Source: Euryarchaeota archaeon UBA549 (GTDB taxonomy: Archaea > Thermoplasmatota > Poseidoniia > Poseidoniales > Poseidoniaceae). From it: a stretch of 36,929 nt of DNA. The position numbers and the translations under genes are program-made. Shown here in pieces: positions 24,071 through 31,233 of the stretch (position 1 is its first letter; every line of letters starts with the position of its first letter). The notes beneath the pieces are model-generated. The model made no database searches, was not told where the DNA came from, and saw only the letters and a program-made list of their open reading frames with translations. Location of the stretch: positions 1 through 36,929 of the forward strand of contig DAGF01000033.1 in the NCBI GenBank assembly GCA_002495645.1, given 5' to 3'.

Positions 24071-24316
24071 ATGTCGGGAGAAGCGACCACACTCATGGGG
24101 CGTGAAGAAGCGCTCGGAAAGCCCTACCCACTGTGGATGGAACGCTTGTTTCTGCTGGCGGCGGTGTTGGCCTTTGTGTACTCACATTCCAGCGTTCGCG
24201 AAGCGGTCGGCCATGATGTGTTGGGTCCTCTTGTAGCCTACATTGCCTACCCGCTTGCGCTGCTGGCTGTCGTTGAAATGGCTGGACGCTTGCTCCAGCG
24301 TAGCAGATCCTCATAA
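24071..24316 (+). CDS. Small two-helix membrane protein, unknown
   Basis: An 81-residue protein starting 8 bases after the coiled-coil gene. Two hydrophobic stretches, about 27-43 (ERLFLLAAVLAFVYSHS) and 57-76 (PLVAYIAYPLALLAVVEMAG), suggest a membrane hairpin, with a basic C-terminus RLLQRSRSS expected on the cytoplasmic side. The position suggests it belongs to the same transcript as the Roadblock and coiled-coil genes and could supply their membrane attachment (inference). Its last six bases overlap the end of the convergent membrane protein gene. A TTG at 24059 would add four residues. Coding is supported by a sensible amphipathic layout, but it is short. Confidence 0.6.
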   Translation: MSGEATTLMGREEALGKPYPLWMERLFLLAAVLAFVYSHSSVREAVGHDVLGPLVAYIAYPLALLAVVEMAGRLLQRSRSS

Positions 24317-25528
24317 TTGGGTGAAGTCCTTTGACTCCGGCTCGGGCGGGAGGCGGTTGGTGCGAGATTGGATGAACCCGATAACACGCTGCCATGGGAT
24401 GAAGAAGCGGAGAACAGCCATGATGCTCAAGAAGAGCAGGGCGGAGATGACAAGACCGTAGGTCAGGGTCAACTCAATGGATTCAGAGACTTGACCCGCC
24501 CATTGACTTCCGGTTGTATCCGATACGATGGTCAGCAACACCTTGTGGAAGCCGAGAGCCACCATCGTGGCAACGGCGGTCAGGCCCAAGAAGAGGAAGG
24601 TGTGGCGCAGGTGGGTGTTGAGCACGTTGTCCATTTGGCGAACATACTCGGGGTCGCGCTTGCAGGATTCTGGCAGGCGGAAAGCGTATTCCAGGTTACG
24701 GATGACACCGTAACTCGCTTCTTGGAAGACCATGATGAGCACGGCGATGAGAATCAAATTGAATTGCTCCTGCGTGACCAACTTAAGTCCGAACAACCCG
24801 ATGGTGGGGTCCGAAGTTTGGCTCTCGAGTGTGGTCAGTGCGCCACCGTAGGCGCCCAGCTGAGATTTGATGAGCGGGAAGGTCAGGATGGCGTGAATAC
24901 CGAGGAATAGCAGTGTGAAACCGATGGCCCATGCAATGGAGCGGCGAGACAAGCCCCAAATGCCCCGAGTACCCATGATGACGGGAAGGAGATAGATGAA
25001 GAGAATCATCAGGGACATGATCATCAACAGCGGCCACTGAAGTGTTTCAAGTTCGGCGCTGTTCGGCAAACGCAGGTCAAATGAAAACAGCATGCCAGCG
25101 AACCAAGAGAGCACCAAGCGGCCGACCAGCAACACGATGAGGCCGATGATGAAACCGAGTTTGATGCGTTGCTGAACCTTGGGCGACTGGAAAGCGATGA
25201 GCGCCATCGTGCCACCGAGAGCGAGGCCGAGGACCAACGGGACGAAGAATCGGCCCATGCCGCTACGACCCTCGCCGGTGAGCCAGTCACCGAGGGGAAG
25301 TTGGTCAGAAATCAACAATTCAATGGAATCGAAGAGGATGGTGTGGTCGATGGAACCAACAACGTAGGTGGAGACCACTTCGAGGTACATGCCGATGAGG
25401 GCCACCGTGGCGATCACTTGCAGGGCAAGAATCTGCCATTGGCGTCGCAGATTCTTCAGATGAAGGGTACGTGGCTTGGCAGCACCGTCAAGGTAGACGT
25501 CCGACTGAAGACCGACTTCGCCTGCCAT
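24311..25528 (-). CDS. Polytopic membrane protein, third gene of the DUF4350-DUF58 operon
   Basis: Unrecognised 405-residue protein with roughly seven to eight strongly hydrophobic segments, among them ILALQVIATVALIGMYLEVV, FVPLVLGLALGGTMALIAF, LGFIIGLIVLLVGRLVLSWF, LLMIMSLMILFIYLLPVIM and VISALLFLSIMAVLRFFIP. A soluble stretch AFRLPESCKRDPEYVRQMD precedes the last helices. It starts one base after the DUF58 stop, so the two are co-transcribed and probably work together at the membrane. The ATG at 25528 is the only good start. DUF58 operons in bacteria often end with transglutaminase or VWA membrane proteins; this one matches neither by eye. The C-terminus overlaps the convergent small membrane gene by six bases. 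Confidence 0.82.
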   Translation of the reverse strand: MAGEVGLQSDVYLDGAAKPRTLHLKNLRRQWQILALQVIATVALIGMYLEVVSTYVVGSIDHTILFDSIELLISDQLPLGDWLTGEGRSGMGRFFVPLVLGLALGGTMALIAFQSPKVQQRIKLGFIIGLIVLLVGRLVLSWFAGMLFSFDLRLPNSAELETLQWPLLMIMSLMILFIYLLPVIMGTRGIWGLSRRSIAWAIGFTLLFLGIHAILTFPLIKSQLGAYGGALTTLESQTSDPTIGLFGLKLVTQEQFNLILIAVLIMVFQEASYGVIRNLEYAFRLPESCKRDPEYVRQMDNVLNTHLRHTFLFLGLTAVATMVALGFHKVLLTIVSDTTGSQWAGQVSESIELTLTYGLVISALLFLSIMAVLRFFIPWQRVIGFIQSRTNRLPPEPESKDFTQL

Positions 25529-25529
25529 C

Positions 25530-26783
25530 TCAGTACCCCCTCACCTGCATCAGTGCCTGGGACAAATCCATGTCAGGCATCCAGTCAATCACCTGTGCGC
25601 CCGACCCCGCAAGCGTGGTTAGACGGTTCTGTCGCTCGAGTTTCAAAACCTCGTACGACATCCGGGGAATACGGCTGACGAGGCGTTCGAAATCCACGCT
25701 GGAAGGCGAGAGGACGGTCACTTCGTGGCCTCGGCCAACCAAATCCCTGACCGCAGCGGGCACCGTACCATCACCCTCACAGGACGAGATGATGAACACC
25801 GGGCTTCCTCGGCTAAATCGTCCGCTCAGTGAATTGGTAACCGCCTGCAAAGGCATCGCACCTTGTGGACGCACACCGGCAAGCGCACTGAGGATTTTGA
25901 AATACTGCTTGTCCCCGGTGTCGGGGGGTAAGTAGGAGAGTTTCTCGTCGTAAATGGCCAGAGCCACCGAGTCGCGTCGCTTCAGGAAGAAGGCTGCAAG
26001 GCTGGCGGCGGAGACGGTGCCCATTTCAAGCGGGTTCTTGAGAACCGTACCGATACGAGCCAAGTCACGACTGTCGAGGATGAGGTAGAGGTCCGTGACG
26101 GCGTCCCGGCACTTTTCGTTCACCATCAGGTCACCGGTGCGTGCAAACGCTTTCCAGTTGATGTTCTTGAACGGGTCGCCGGGCACATATTCCCTCAGTG
26201 AATAGAATTCAGAACCTTGACCTGGCGTTCGCAGGGTTGTGGCTCCGGTGTACATCTTGGGCGTGCGGCTTCGCAAAAACGCTTCCTCGATGTCCTTGAT
26301 TTGGGGGAAAATGACGATGTCGCTGTGGTGGTCAACGTACATTTCCTCCACCCCGAGGTTGAACGTGTTGCGGGCCCGCAGCGACACAGGTCCGATGGAA
26401 TAGTGCCCACGAAGTGGGCATCGGAGGACGTAGCGTATGCGGGCGCTCTCCCCGGGTTTGAGGTTGAGTTGCATCTGGTTGAGGCCACTGCGCAACTTCA
26501 TCTCGTGAGGGATGTTATCGTAGATGTCAAGCATCTGCGTCTTTCGGTTGCTCCGATTGGTCACCAGGAGTTCAACGTACAGGTCGTCACCCTTGTACAG
26601 GTTATCAGCGGACAGGGTGCGCTGCACTTCCACATCGCCGTGGCCCGAAATCCAAGAGTTCACCACGATGAACGCGATGAGGCTCAACCCGAGGATCATC
26701 ATCTGCTGATTGGAAATCATCATTCCGATGAGCACCAACGCAATCCCGCCGGTGAAGGTGAAGGCTGCTTTACGTGTCCACAT
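25530..26783 (-). CDS. DUF58 protein with VWA-like domain
   Basis: 417 residues. Two N-terminal membrane helices (about 8-24 and 27-43) are followed by a beta-rich region with CPLRGHYSIGPVSL (122-135) and then the DUF58 signature REYVPGDPFKNINWKAFAR (197-215). A VWA-like metal-site segment LILDSRD (234-240) follows. DUF58 proteins usually lie next to a MoxR AAA ATPase and are thought to act with it in assembling or activating envelope or metal-dependent complexes (family knowledge). No MoxR gene is present here; the upstream neighbour is a DUF4350 protein, which is also usual. ATG at 26783 lies nine bases after the upstream gene's stop codon. Sequence between the helices and the VWA-like part (NRSNRKTQMLDIYDNIPHEM) fits the extracellular beta domain. 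Confidence 0.9.
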   Translation of the reverse strand: MWTRKAAFTFTGGIALVLIGMMISNQQMMILGLSLIAFIVVNSWISGHGDVEVQRTLSADNLYKGDDLYVELLVTNRSNRKTQMLDIYDNIPHEMKLRSGLNQMQLNLKPGESARIRYVLRCPLRGHYSIGPVSLRARNTFNLGVEEMYVDHHSDIVIFPQIKDIEEAFLRSRTPKMYTGATTLRTPGQGSEFYSLREYVPGDPFKNINWKAFARTGDLMVNEKCRDAVTDLYLILDSRDLARIGTVLKNPLEMGTVSAASLAAFFLKRRDSVALAIYDEKLSYLPPDTGDKQYFKILSALAGVRPQGAMPLQAVTNSLSGRFSRGSPVFIISSCEGDGTVPAAVRDLVGRGHEVTVLSPSSVDFERLVSRIPRMSYEVLKLERQNRLTTLAGSGAQVIDWMPDMDLSQALMQVRGY

Positions 26784-26792
26784 CTTCTCACC

Positions 26793-28406
26793 TCACTGGC
26801 GCCCCCACGCCTTGATTCGTTTAACCAGCGCCACCGTTTGCTCAAGGGTGTACTTATTGCTGGATTCAACGGCGAATTTTGCCAACACCGGGTCGTTGAT
26901 CATCGACACGAGTTCGTTGGCCTTCATCGCCTGGAATTCCTCACGGTTCAGCCCGTTCTGGTTGCGCACCTTGGACAGGAAGACCTGTCGAATCTTTTCC
27001 ACTTTGGAGTAGTAGGCGTAGCGATTGGCATCACCAAAGCCGTAGTAGATGATGCTGAAGACGTGCCGCCACGGCTCGGGGTCTCGCTTCTTGATGAGCA
27101 CCGCTTCAAAGGTGATGAACAGGATGAGGAACAACAAAAGCATGGCCAAACCTTCACCCGTGAAGTAGACCAAGAGGAAGTAGACGGTGTTGTAGGAATC
27201 AGCTGCGAGTGCACTCTGTGGGTGGCGGGATTCGTCGAAAATCACCATGGCGTTCTCGGCAGGCTCGCCCACCTCATCCACACGCTCGCTCATCAAGGCT
27301 TCAGCGATGAAATCAAGCGCCCACTTGCGATTGTCATTGGCCGGCATCAGGGTGTCGGTCGGGCCGTATTTGCCCTCGTTGAAGCCTTCGTAATCGTACA
27401 TGGCGTTGATGAGGGCCGAGCCGTCGGCGACGAACACGACTCGGCCGCCGTCGGTGGGAGAACAACTGGCTCGGGCGCAGGCCTCGATGCTGAGGTTAAA
27501 CTGGCCCCAACGGTCGGGGGTTTCTGGTGTGATTTCGTTGCCCACCCAAATCTCGCCATCGCCGTTTACGTCAACCGTGGCTTCGTTGCTGGTCAGCGCT
27601 CGCACGGCGACTTCGGAGAGCGGACCGCGAACGCCGGGAATGACCTCAAGTCCGGTGATGTTGTTGAGCAGGAGTTGGTAGGTGCCGTTGTAGTCAACAC
27701 GGCCGTTGATCATGTGTTGTTCACACAACGGCGCCTCACCGGTTGCGAAATTTTGTTCGTCGAGTTTGGAACAGGGGTGCTCACCAGGGCCCCCCGCTGT
27801 GGCCCAGCGTTCGTGGGTGGAGAGGGTCGTCGGGTCGAGTTGGGTGCCGTTCATGCCGCAAGGGTTGCTTTGAACACACATCCAGACATAGTTGAAATCA
27901 AGTTCGGTGGCGTAGGTGGTGTCAAACACCTGCTCGCCCGTGTAGCGAATGCCAAAGGCCTCGGCGATGGTGTTGGCGTAGCCGTAGTCTTCGAAGATCA
28001 TCGCAGTGCCACCGGCCTCAACGAATTCCACGATGGCGTTGATTTCCGAAGGCGAGTAGCCCGCGCCCGAAGCGATGGTGATGAAGCCATCATCGTCGAA
28101 CTGAGGCAGGGAAAGGGTGTCACGCTCAACACCTGCGAGCACATAGGTGGTGTTACGAGGGTCCTCAATATCGGCGAGCAGCAGCGGGCTGCTCACGAGC
28201 GAGCGCGTTTCGATGCCCATGTCCTTGATGTCCTCTCTGAAGGCTGACATGTCGTTCCAGTCATCGTCGTATGCAGAGAGTTGATTCGTGGCGCTCAGGT
28301 TGATGAAATTCAACAAAATCGTCATCAAAAGAATGAGCATGACCGCCCAAAACGACGCTTGAAGGGCCAACCTTCGAGCGTTGAAATTGGCAGGGAGGCC
28401 TAGCAT
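26793..28406 (-). CDS. DUF4350-type membrane protein
   Basis: 537 residues. One N-terminal membrane helix (about 17-36) leads to an extracytoplasmic domain; a second helix lies near 400-432 (VYFLLVYFTGEGLAMLLLF) and a cytoplasmic basic tail follows. The segment YVLAGVERDTLSLPQFDDDG, then YSPSEINAIVEFVEAGGTAM and IFEDYGYANTIAEAFGIRY, matches the glutamine-amidotransferase-like fold called DUF4350, here without an obvious catalytic Cys. A central insert of about 150 residues contains several Cys (CVQSNPCG, CSKLDEQNF, ACARASCSP), suggesting disulfides outside the cell. ATG at 28406 is preferred; a GTG at 28415 would begin inside an upstream dyad. First gene of the DUF4350-DUF58-membrane protein operon. 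Confidence 0.82.
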   Translation of the reverse strand: MLGLPANFNARRLALQASFWAVMLILLMTILLNFINLSATNQLSAYDDDWNDMSAFREDIKDMGIETRSLVSSPLLLADIEDPRNTTYVLAGVERDTLSLPQFDDDGFITIASGAGYSPSEINAIVEFVEAGGTAMIFEDYGYANTIAEAFGIRYTGEQVFDTTYATELDFNYVWMCVQSNPCGMNGTQLDPTTLSTHERWATAGGPGEHPCSKLDEQNFATGEAPLCEQHMINGRVDYNGTYQLLLNNITGLEVIPGVRGPLSEVAVRALTSNEATVDVNGDGEIWVGNEITPETPDRWGQFNLSIEACARASCSPTDGGRVVFVADGSALINAMYDYEGFNEGKYGPTDTLMPANDNRKWALDFIAEALMSERVDEVGEPAENAMVIFDESRHPQSALAADSYNTVYFLLVYFTGEGLAMLLLFLILFITFEAVLIKKRDPEPWRHVFSIIYYGFGDANRYAYYSKVEKIRQVFLSKVRNQNGLNREEFQAMKANELVSMINDPVLAKFAVESSNKYTLEQTVALVKRIKAWGRQ

Positions 28407-28413
28407 ACGAATC

Positions 28414-28433
28414 ACTGGGACAGGATTCCCAGT
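28414..28433 (-). promoter_or_regulatory. Perfect dyad ACTGGGA/TCCCAGT before the DUF4350 operon
   Basis: Seven-base arms at 28414-28420 and 28427-28433 with a six-base spacer end seven bases before the ATG at 28406. In a leaderless transcript this interval lies between the TATA position and the start, where an archaeal repressor would block polymerase. In a longer transcript it would be a leader hairpin. A second dyad, TCCACC/GGTGGA, lies at 28466-28479 between the PRC-barrel stop and this gene. Confidence 0.5.
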
Positions 28434-28508
28434 TTTCCACGGCGCATGATGACTTTAGAAGGTTGTCCACCCCGGTGGAGAAAATGCTCATCCACACATC
28501 ACGCAGAA

Positions 28509-28748
28509 TCACGTGTTCAAATGGATTTTTTCAGCAATACGTGCGACAGCCGTGCTCGGAATTTTGACGATTCTACCCACGTGATCAAAGGGAAGAACGG
28601 TGGGGTCAATATCCGCTTCAACCTGAACCAAAAACTCACTGACCAGGCCGGTGTTGAGGTCAACGTGCATGTCGGTCAGGACCCCCATGGTTGCGCCGGT
28701 TCGGTCCACCACGGTGTTTCCGAGGATTTCCCGACCAAAAATCGCCAT
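28509..28748 (-). CDS. PRC-barrel domain protein
   Basis: 79-residue single-domain protein. The sequence from AIFGREILGNTVVDRTG through GVLTDMHVDLNTGLVSEFLV and LPFDHVGRIVKIPSTAVARI fits a small PRC beta-barrel. In archaea such stand-alone proteins are common; related ones take part in cell division (CdpB family) or act near ribosome maturation (family knowledge). Which applies here is not shown. ATG at 28748 starts the conserved MAIFGREILGN. It lies 68 bases downstream of cdc48 on the same strand and could share its transcript. Confidence 0.85.
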   Translation of the reverse strand: MAIFGREILGNTVVDRTGATMGVLTDMHVDLNTGLVSEFLVQVEADIDPTVLPFDHVGRIVKIPSTAVARIAEKIHLNT

Positions 28749-28816
28749 GATACCTCGGCTCCTCGCTCGCAGTGGGAGGCTGGAATCTCATCAATGCGTC
28801 GGTGGCTCGGCCAGCC

Positions 28817-31045
28817 TCACATCGTTTCCATGCCGCGGCTGAAGTCTCGGTTTCGCTTGATGTTGGTCAATCCCGAGGTCAGGCGTGTCTCCATCTTCTG
28901 ATAGTATTCCAGCATGTCCGGTGTGACCGTCGGGCGGACCCGTGAAATCGCTTCTTGGAAGTGGGCCTTGGTGACCTTCTTCTTTCCGGCACGCATGCAG
29001 ATGAGTGCTGCTTCTCGGCAAACGGCCTCGATGTCAGCACCGGTAAAGCCGTCCATGCCCGTCAAGATGTCCTTGAAGGAAAATTTGCTGAGCGGCATGC
29101 CTTCGCTGTGGATGTTGAAAATCGATTCTCGTGCGCCTGCATCGGGCGGTGGAACGTGGAGAACCCGCTCAAAGCGACCGCTGCGTAACAAGGCCGGGTC
29201 AATCATCTCAGGACGGTTCGTCGCTGCCACGATGATGACGCCGTCAAGGGATTCAACGCCGTCCATGCTGGCGAGCAACTGGTTCACGACACGGTTGCCC
29301 ACATCGCTGCCCTCAGAAGCACTTCCTCCGCTCCTCATGGAGGCGATGGATTCGAACTCATCAAGGAAGATGATGGAGGGTGCTGATTGTTTGGCTTTCT
29401 TGAAAATTTCACGAATGGCTCGCTCGGATTCTCCAACCCACTTGGAGATGAGTTCGGGCCCTTTGATGCTGATGAAATTGGCTTGTGCTTCGTTGGCGAT
29501 GGCCTTGGCCAGCAGCGTCTTTCCAGTACCGGGGGCACCGAACAACACGATGCCTCGTGGGGGCTTGATGCCAAAGTGCTCAAACAGCTCGGGCTTGGTC
29601 AACGGCCATTCAACCGATTCCTTGAGGCGGTCCTTCACTTCCTGAAGCCCACCGACCTCGGACCAGCCCACCTCGGGCACCTCGACGTAGATTTCACGTA
29701 GTGCTGAGGGCTCAATGTCTCGGATGGCTTCCTTGAAATCATCCATGCAGACTTCCATCTTTTCCAACACCTCGGGCGGAAGTGTCTCTTCATCGAGGTC
29801 AATTTCCGGGAGGTATCGGCGCAAGGCACGCATAGCGGCCTCACGGACAAGGGCGGCGAGGTCTGCACCGACGAAACCGTAGGTGTTGTCGAGCACCCAT
29901 GAAATGTCGAAATCGTCTGAAATCGGCATTTGTCGGGTGTGAACGTCCATGATTTCGCTGCGACCTTCACGGTCAGGGACGCCGATTTCAATTTCACGGT
30001 CAAAACGACCGGGACGACGAAGAGCGGGGTCAAGGGCGTCCCGGCGGTTGGTTGCGCCGATGACCACGACGTTGTCGCGGCCTTGCATACCGTCCATTAG
30101 GGTCAGCATTTGGGCGACCACACGGCGTTCCACTTCACCCGTGACGTCTTCACGCTTGGGACAAATAGAGTCAATTTCGTCGATGAAGACGATAGCGGGA
30201 GCATTATCGGCCGCTTCGTCAAAAATTTCTCGGAGTTGCTTTTCGGATTCACCGTAGTACTTCGAGATGATTTCAGGACCGTTGATGCTCTTGAAGTGGG
30301 CGTTGACCTCGGTCGCGACCGCTTTCGCAATCATGGTCTTCCCCGTTCCCGGAGGACCGTGGAGAAGAACACCCTTTGGCGGGTCGATGCCGAGCCTTCG
30401 GAACAATTCTGGATGCTTGAGTGGCAACTCAATCATCTCACGGACCTTCTGAAGCTGCTGACCTATTCCACCGACATCCTCGTAGGTGATGCCTTCGGAT
30501 TGACCAACATCTTCCTCAGCCACGGCTTCGTCTTTGATGACAATCTCGGTATCGGTGGTGACCACCACGATGCCCTTGGGCACGGTTTGCACGACAGCGA
30601 AGGGCAAGGCCTCAGCAAAGAGGGTCATGCCGGGAATGAAAATTCGGTCGCCAGCGACCACGGGGCGCTTGGCGAGGCCTCGCTTAGCAAAGCCTTCAAT
30701 GCCCGGGCCAAACTTGACTTTCTGCTTGTTGGCCATGACCGGTGAGATGGTCAGTTTCTTGCATTCCTCGGCCTTGACCTTTCGGACGGTGACTCGGTCG
30801 CCGAGGCTGACACCAGCGTTTTTGCGGATGATACCGTCCACGCGGATGATGTCCATTTTGGCGTCCTCGGGGCGACTGCGCCAGTAAATGGCTGCAGTTG
30901 AGCGTTCCTCGCCGCTGATTTCAACAAAATCGCCTGGTTTGAGGTCCAAGCCCATTTCGGATGAGATTCGAGCTCGGCCAAAACCGACGTCGGAAGGAAT
31001 GGCTTTTGATACGCGAAGTTCGATGGTGTCGTCTTTGTCTGCCAT
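28817..31045 (-). CDS. Cdc48/VCP-type double AAA ATPase
   Basis: Hexameric unfoldase that pulls apart protein complexes for degradation or recycling. It has 742 residues. The N-domain (about 1-180, double-psi barrel) is followed by D1 with Walker A GPPGTGKT (230-237), pore loop KYYGES and Walker B IVFIDEIDS, then D2 with Walker A GAPGTGKT (503-510), pore loop KWVGES and Walker B IIFLDEFES, where the usual DEID is DEFE. The C-terminus ends GMETM and lacks the HbYX tripeptide that docks such ATPases onto the proteasome. ATG at 31045 is chosen because GAGAGGGG lies five bases upstream and the next residues ADKDDTIELRVSKA fit the family; the frame is open to a TTG at 31066. Divergent from the aldehyde dehydrogenase gene, upstream of the PRC-barrel gene. 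Confidence 0.96.
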   Translation of the reverse strand: MADKDDTIELRVSKAIPSDVGFGRARISSEMGLDLKPGDFVEISGEERSTAAIYWRSRPEDAKMDIIRVDGIIRKNAGVSLGDRVTVRKVKAEECKKLTISPVMANKQKVKFGPGIEGFAKRGLAKRPVVAGDRIFIPGMTLFAEALPFAVVQTVPKGIVVVTTDTEIVIKDEAVAEEDVGQSEGITYEDVGGIGQQLQKVREMIELPLKHPELFRRLGIDPPKGVLLHGPPGTGKTMIAKAVATEVNAHFKSINGPEIISKYYGESEKQLREIFDEAADNAPAIVFIDEIDSICPKREDVTGEVERRVVAQMLTLMDGMQGRDNVVVIGATNRRDALDPALRRPGRFDREIEIGVPDREGRSEIMDVHTRQMPISDDFDISWVLDNTYGFVGADLAALVREAAMRALRRYLPEIDLDEETLPPEVLEKMEVCMDDFKEAIRDIEPSALREIYVEVPEVGWSEVGGLQEVKDRLKESVEWPLTKPELFEHFGIKPPRGIVLFGAPGTGKTLLAKAIANEAQANFISIKGPELISKWVGESERAIREIFKKAKQSAPSIIFLDEFESIASMRSGGSASEGSDVGNRVVNQLLASMDGVESLDGVIIVAATNRPEMIDPALLRSGRFERVLHVPPPDAGARESIFNIHSEGMPLSKFSFKDILTGMDGFTGADIEAVCREAALICMRAGKKKVTKAHFQEAISRVRPTVTPDMLEYYQKMETRLTSGLTNIKRNRDFSRGMETM

Positions 31046-31050
31046 GGTGT

Positions 31051-31087
31051 CCCCTCTCAAAATCAATGAACATTTTACGGTATATAA
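31051..31087 (-). promoter_or_regulatory. cdc48 promoter: TATA box and ribosome-binding site
   Basis: On the minus strand TTATATA (31081-31087) lies about 26 bases before an expected transcription start near 31058. GAGAGGGG (31051-31058) follows, five bases before the ATG at 31045. This gene therefore appears to have a short leader with a strong ribosome-binding site, unlike the leaderless genes in the window. Confidence 0.6.
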
Positions 31088-31134
31088 TGAAATTCAACCG
31101 GGCCTTTGACCTGCCCGCAAAGAAGTCTACAGCA

Positions 31135-31157
31135 GGGCCGCTATAAACCCAAGGCCC
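31135..31157 (+). promoter_or_regulatory. TATA box inside a GGGCC/GGCCC dyad, aldehyde dehydrogenase
   Basis: TATAAA at 31142-31147 lies between GGGCC (31135-31139) and GGCCC (31153-31157). The expected transcription start is near 31170, downstream of the ATG at 31159, which argues that translation starts at a later ATG (31234 or 31267). The flanking arms form an operator-like dyad around the TATA box. Confidence 0.45.
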
Positions 31158-31233
31158 CATGTTTTTGAACGGCATAACCGAGGTCAAGGACCGCCTCCAT
31201 CACATTCAAGAGACGGTTTGGATTCGCAAAACC

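Noticed and set aside
24852..24867. GCGCC-ACCGTA-GGCGC dyad resembling the GTA-loop hairpins
   Set aside because: Five pairs only, longer loop, and inside a coding region; taken as chance.
26217..28247. 676-codon open frame on the plus strand
   Set aside because: It lies opposite the DUF58 and DUF4350 genes, both with clear family or membrane features; long antisense frames are expected with GC-rich third positions.
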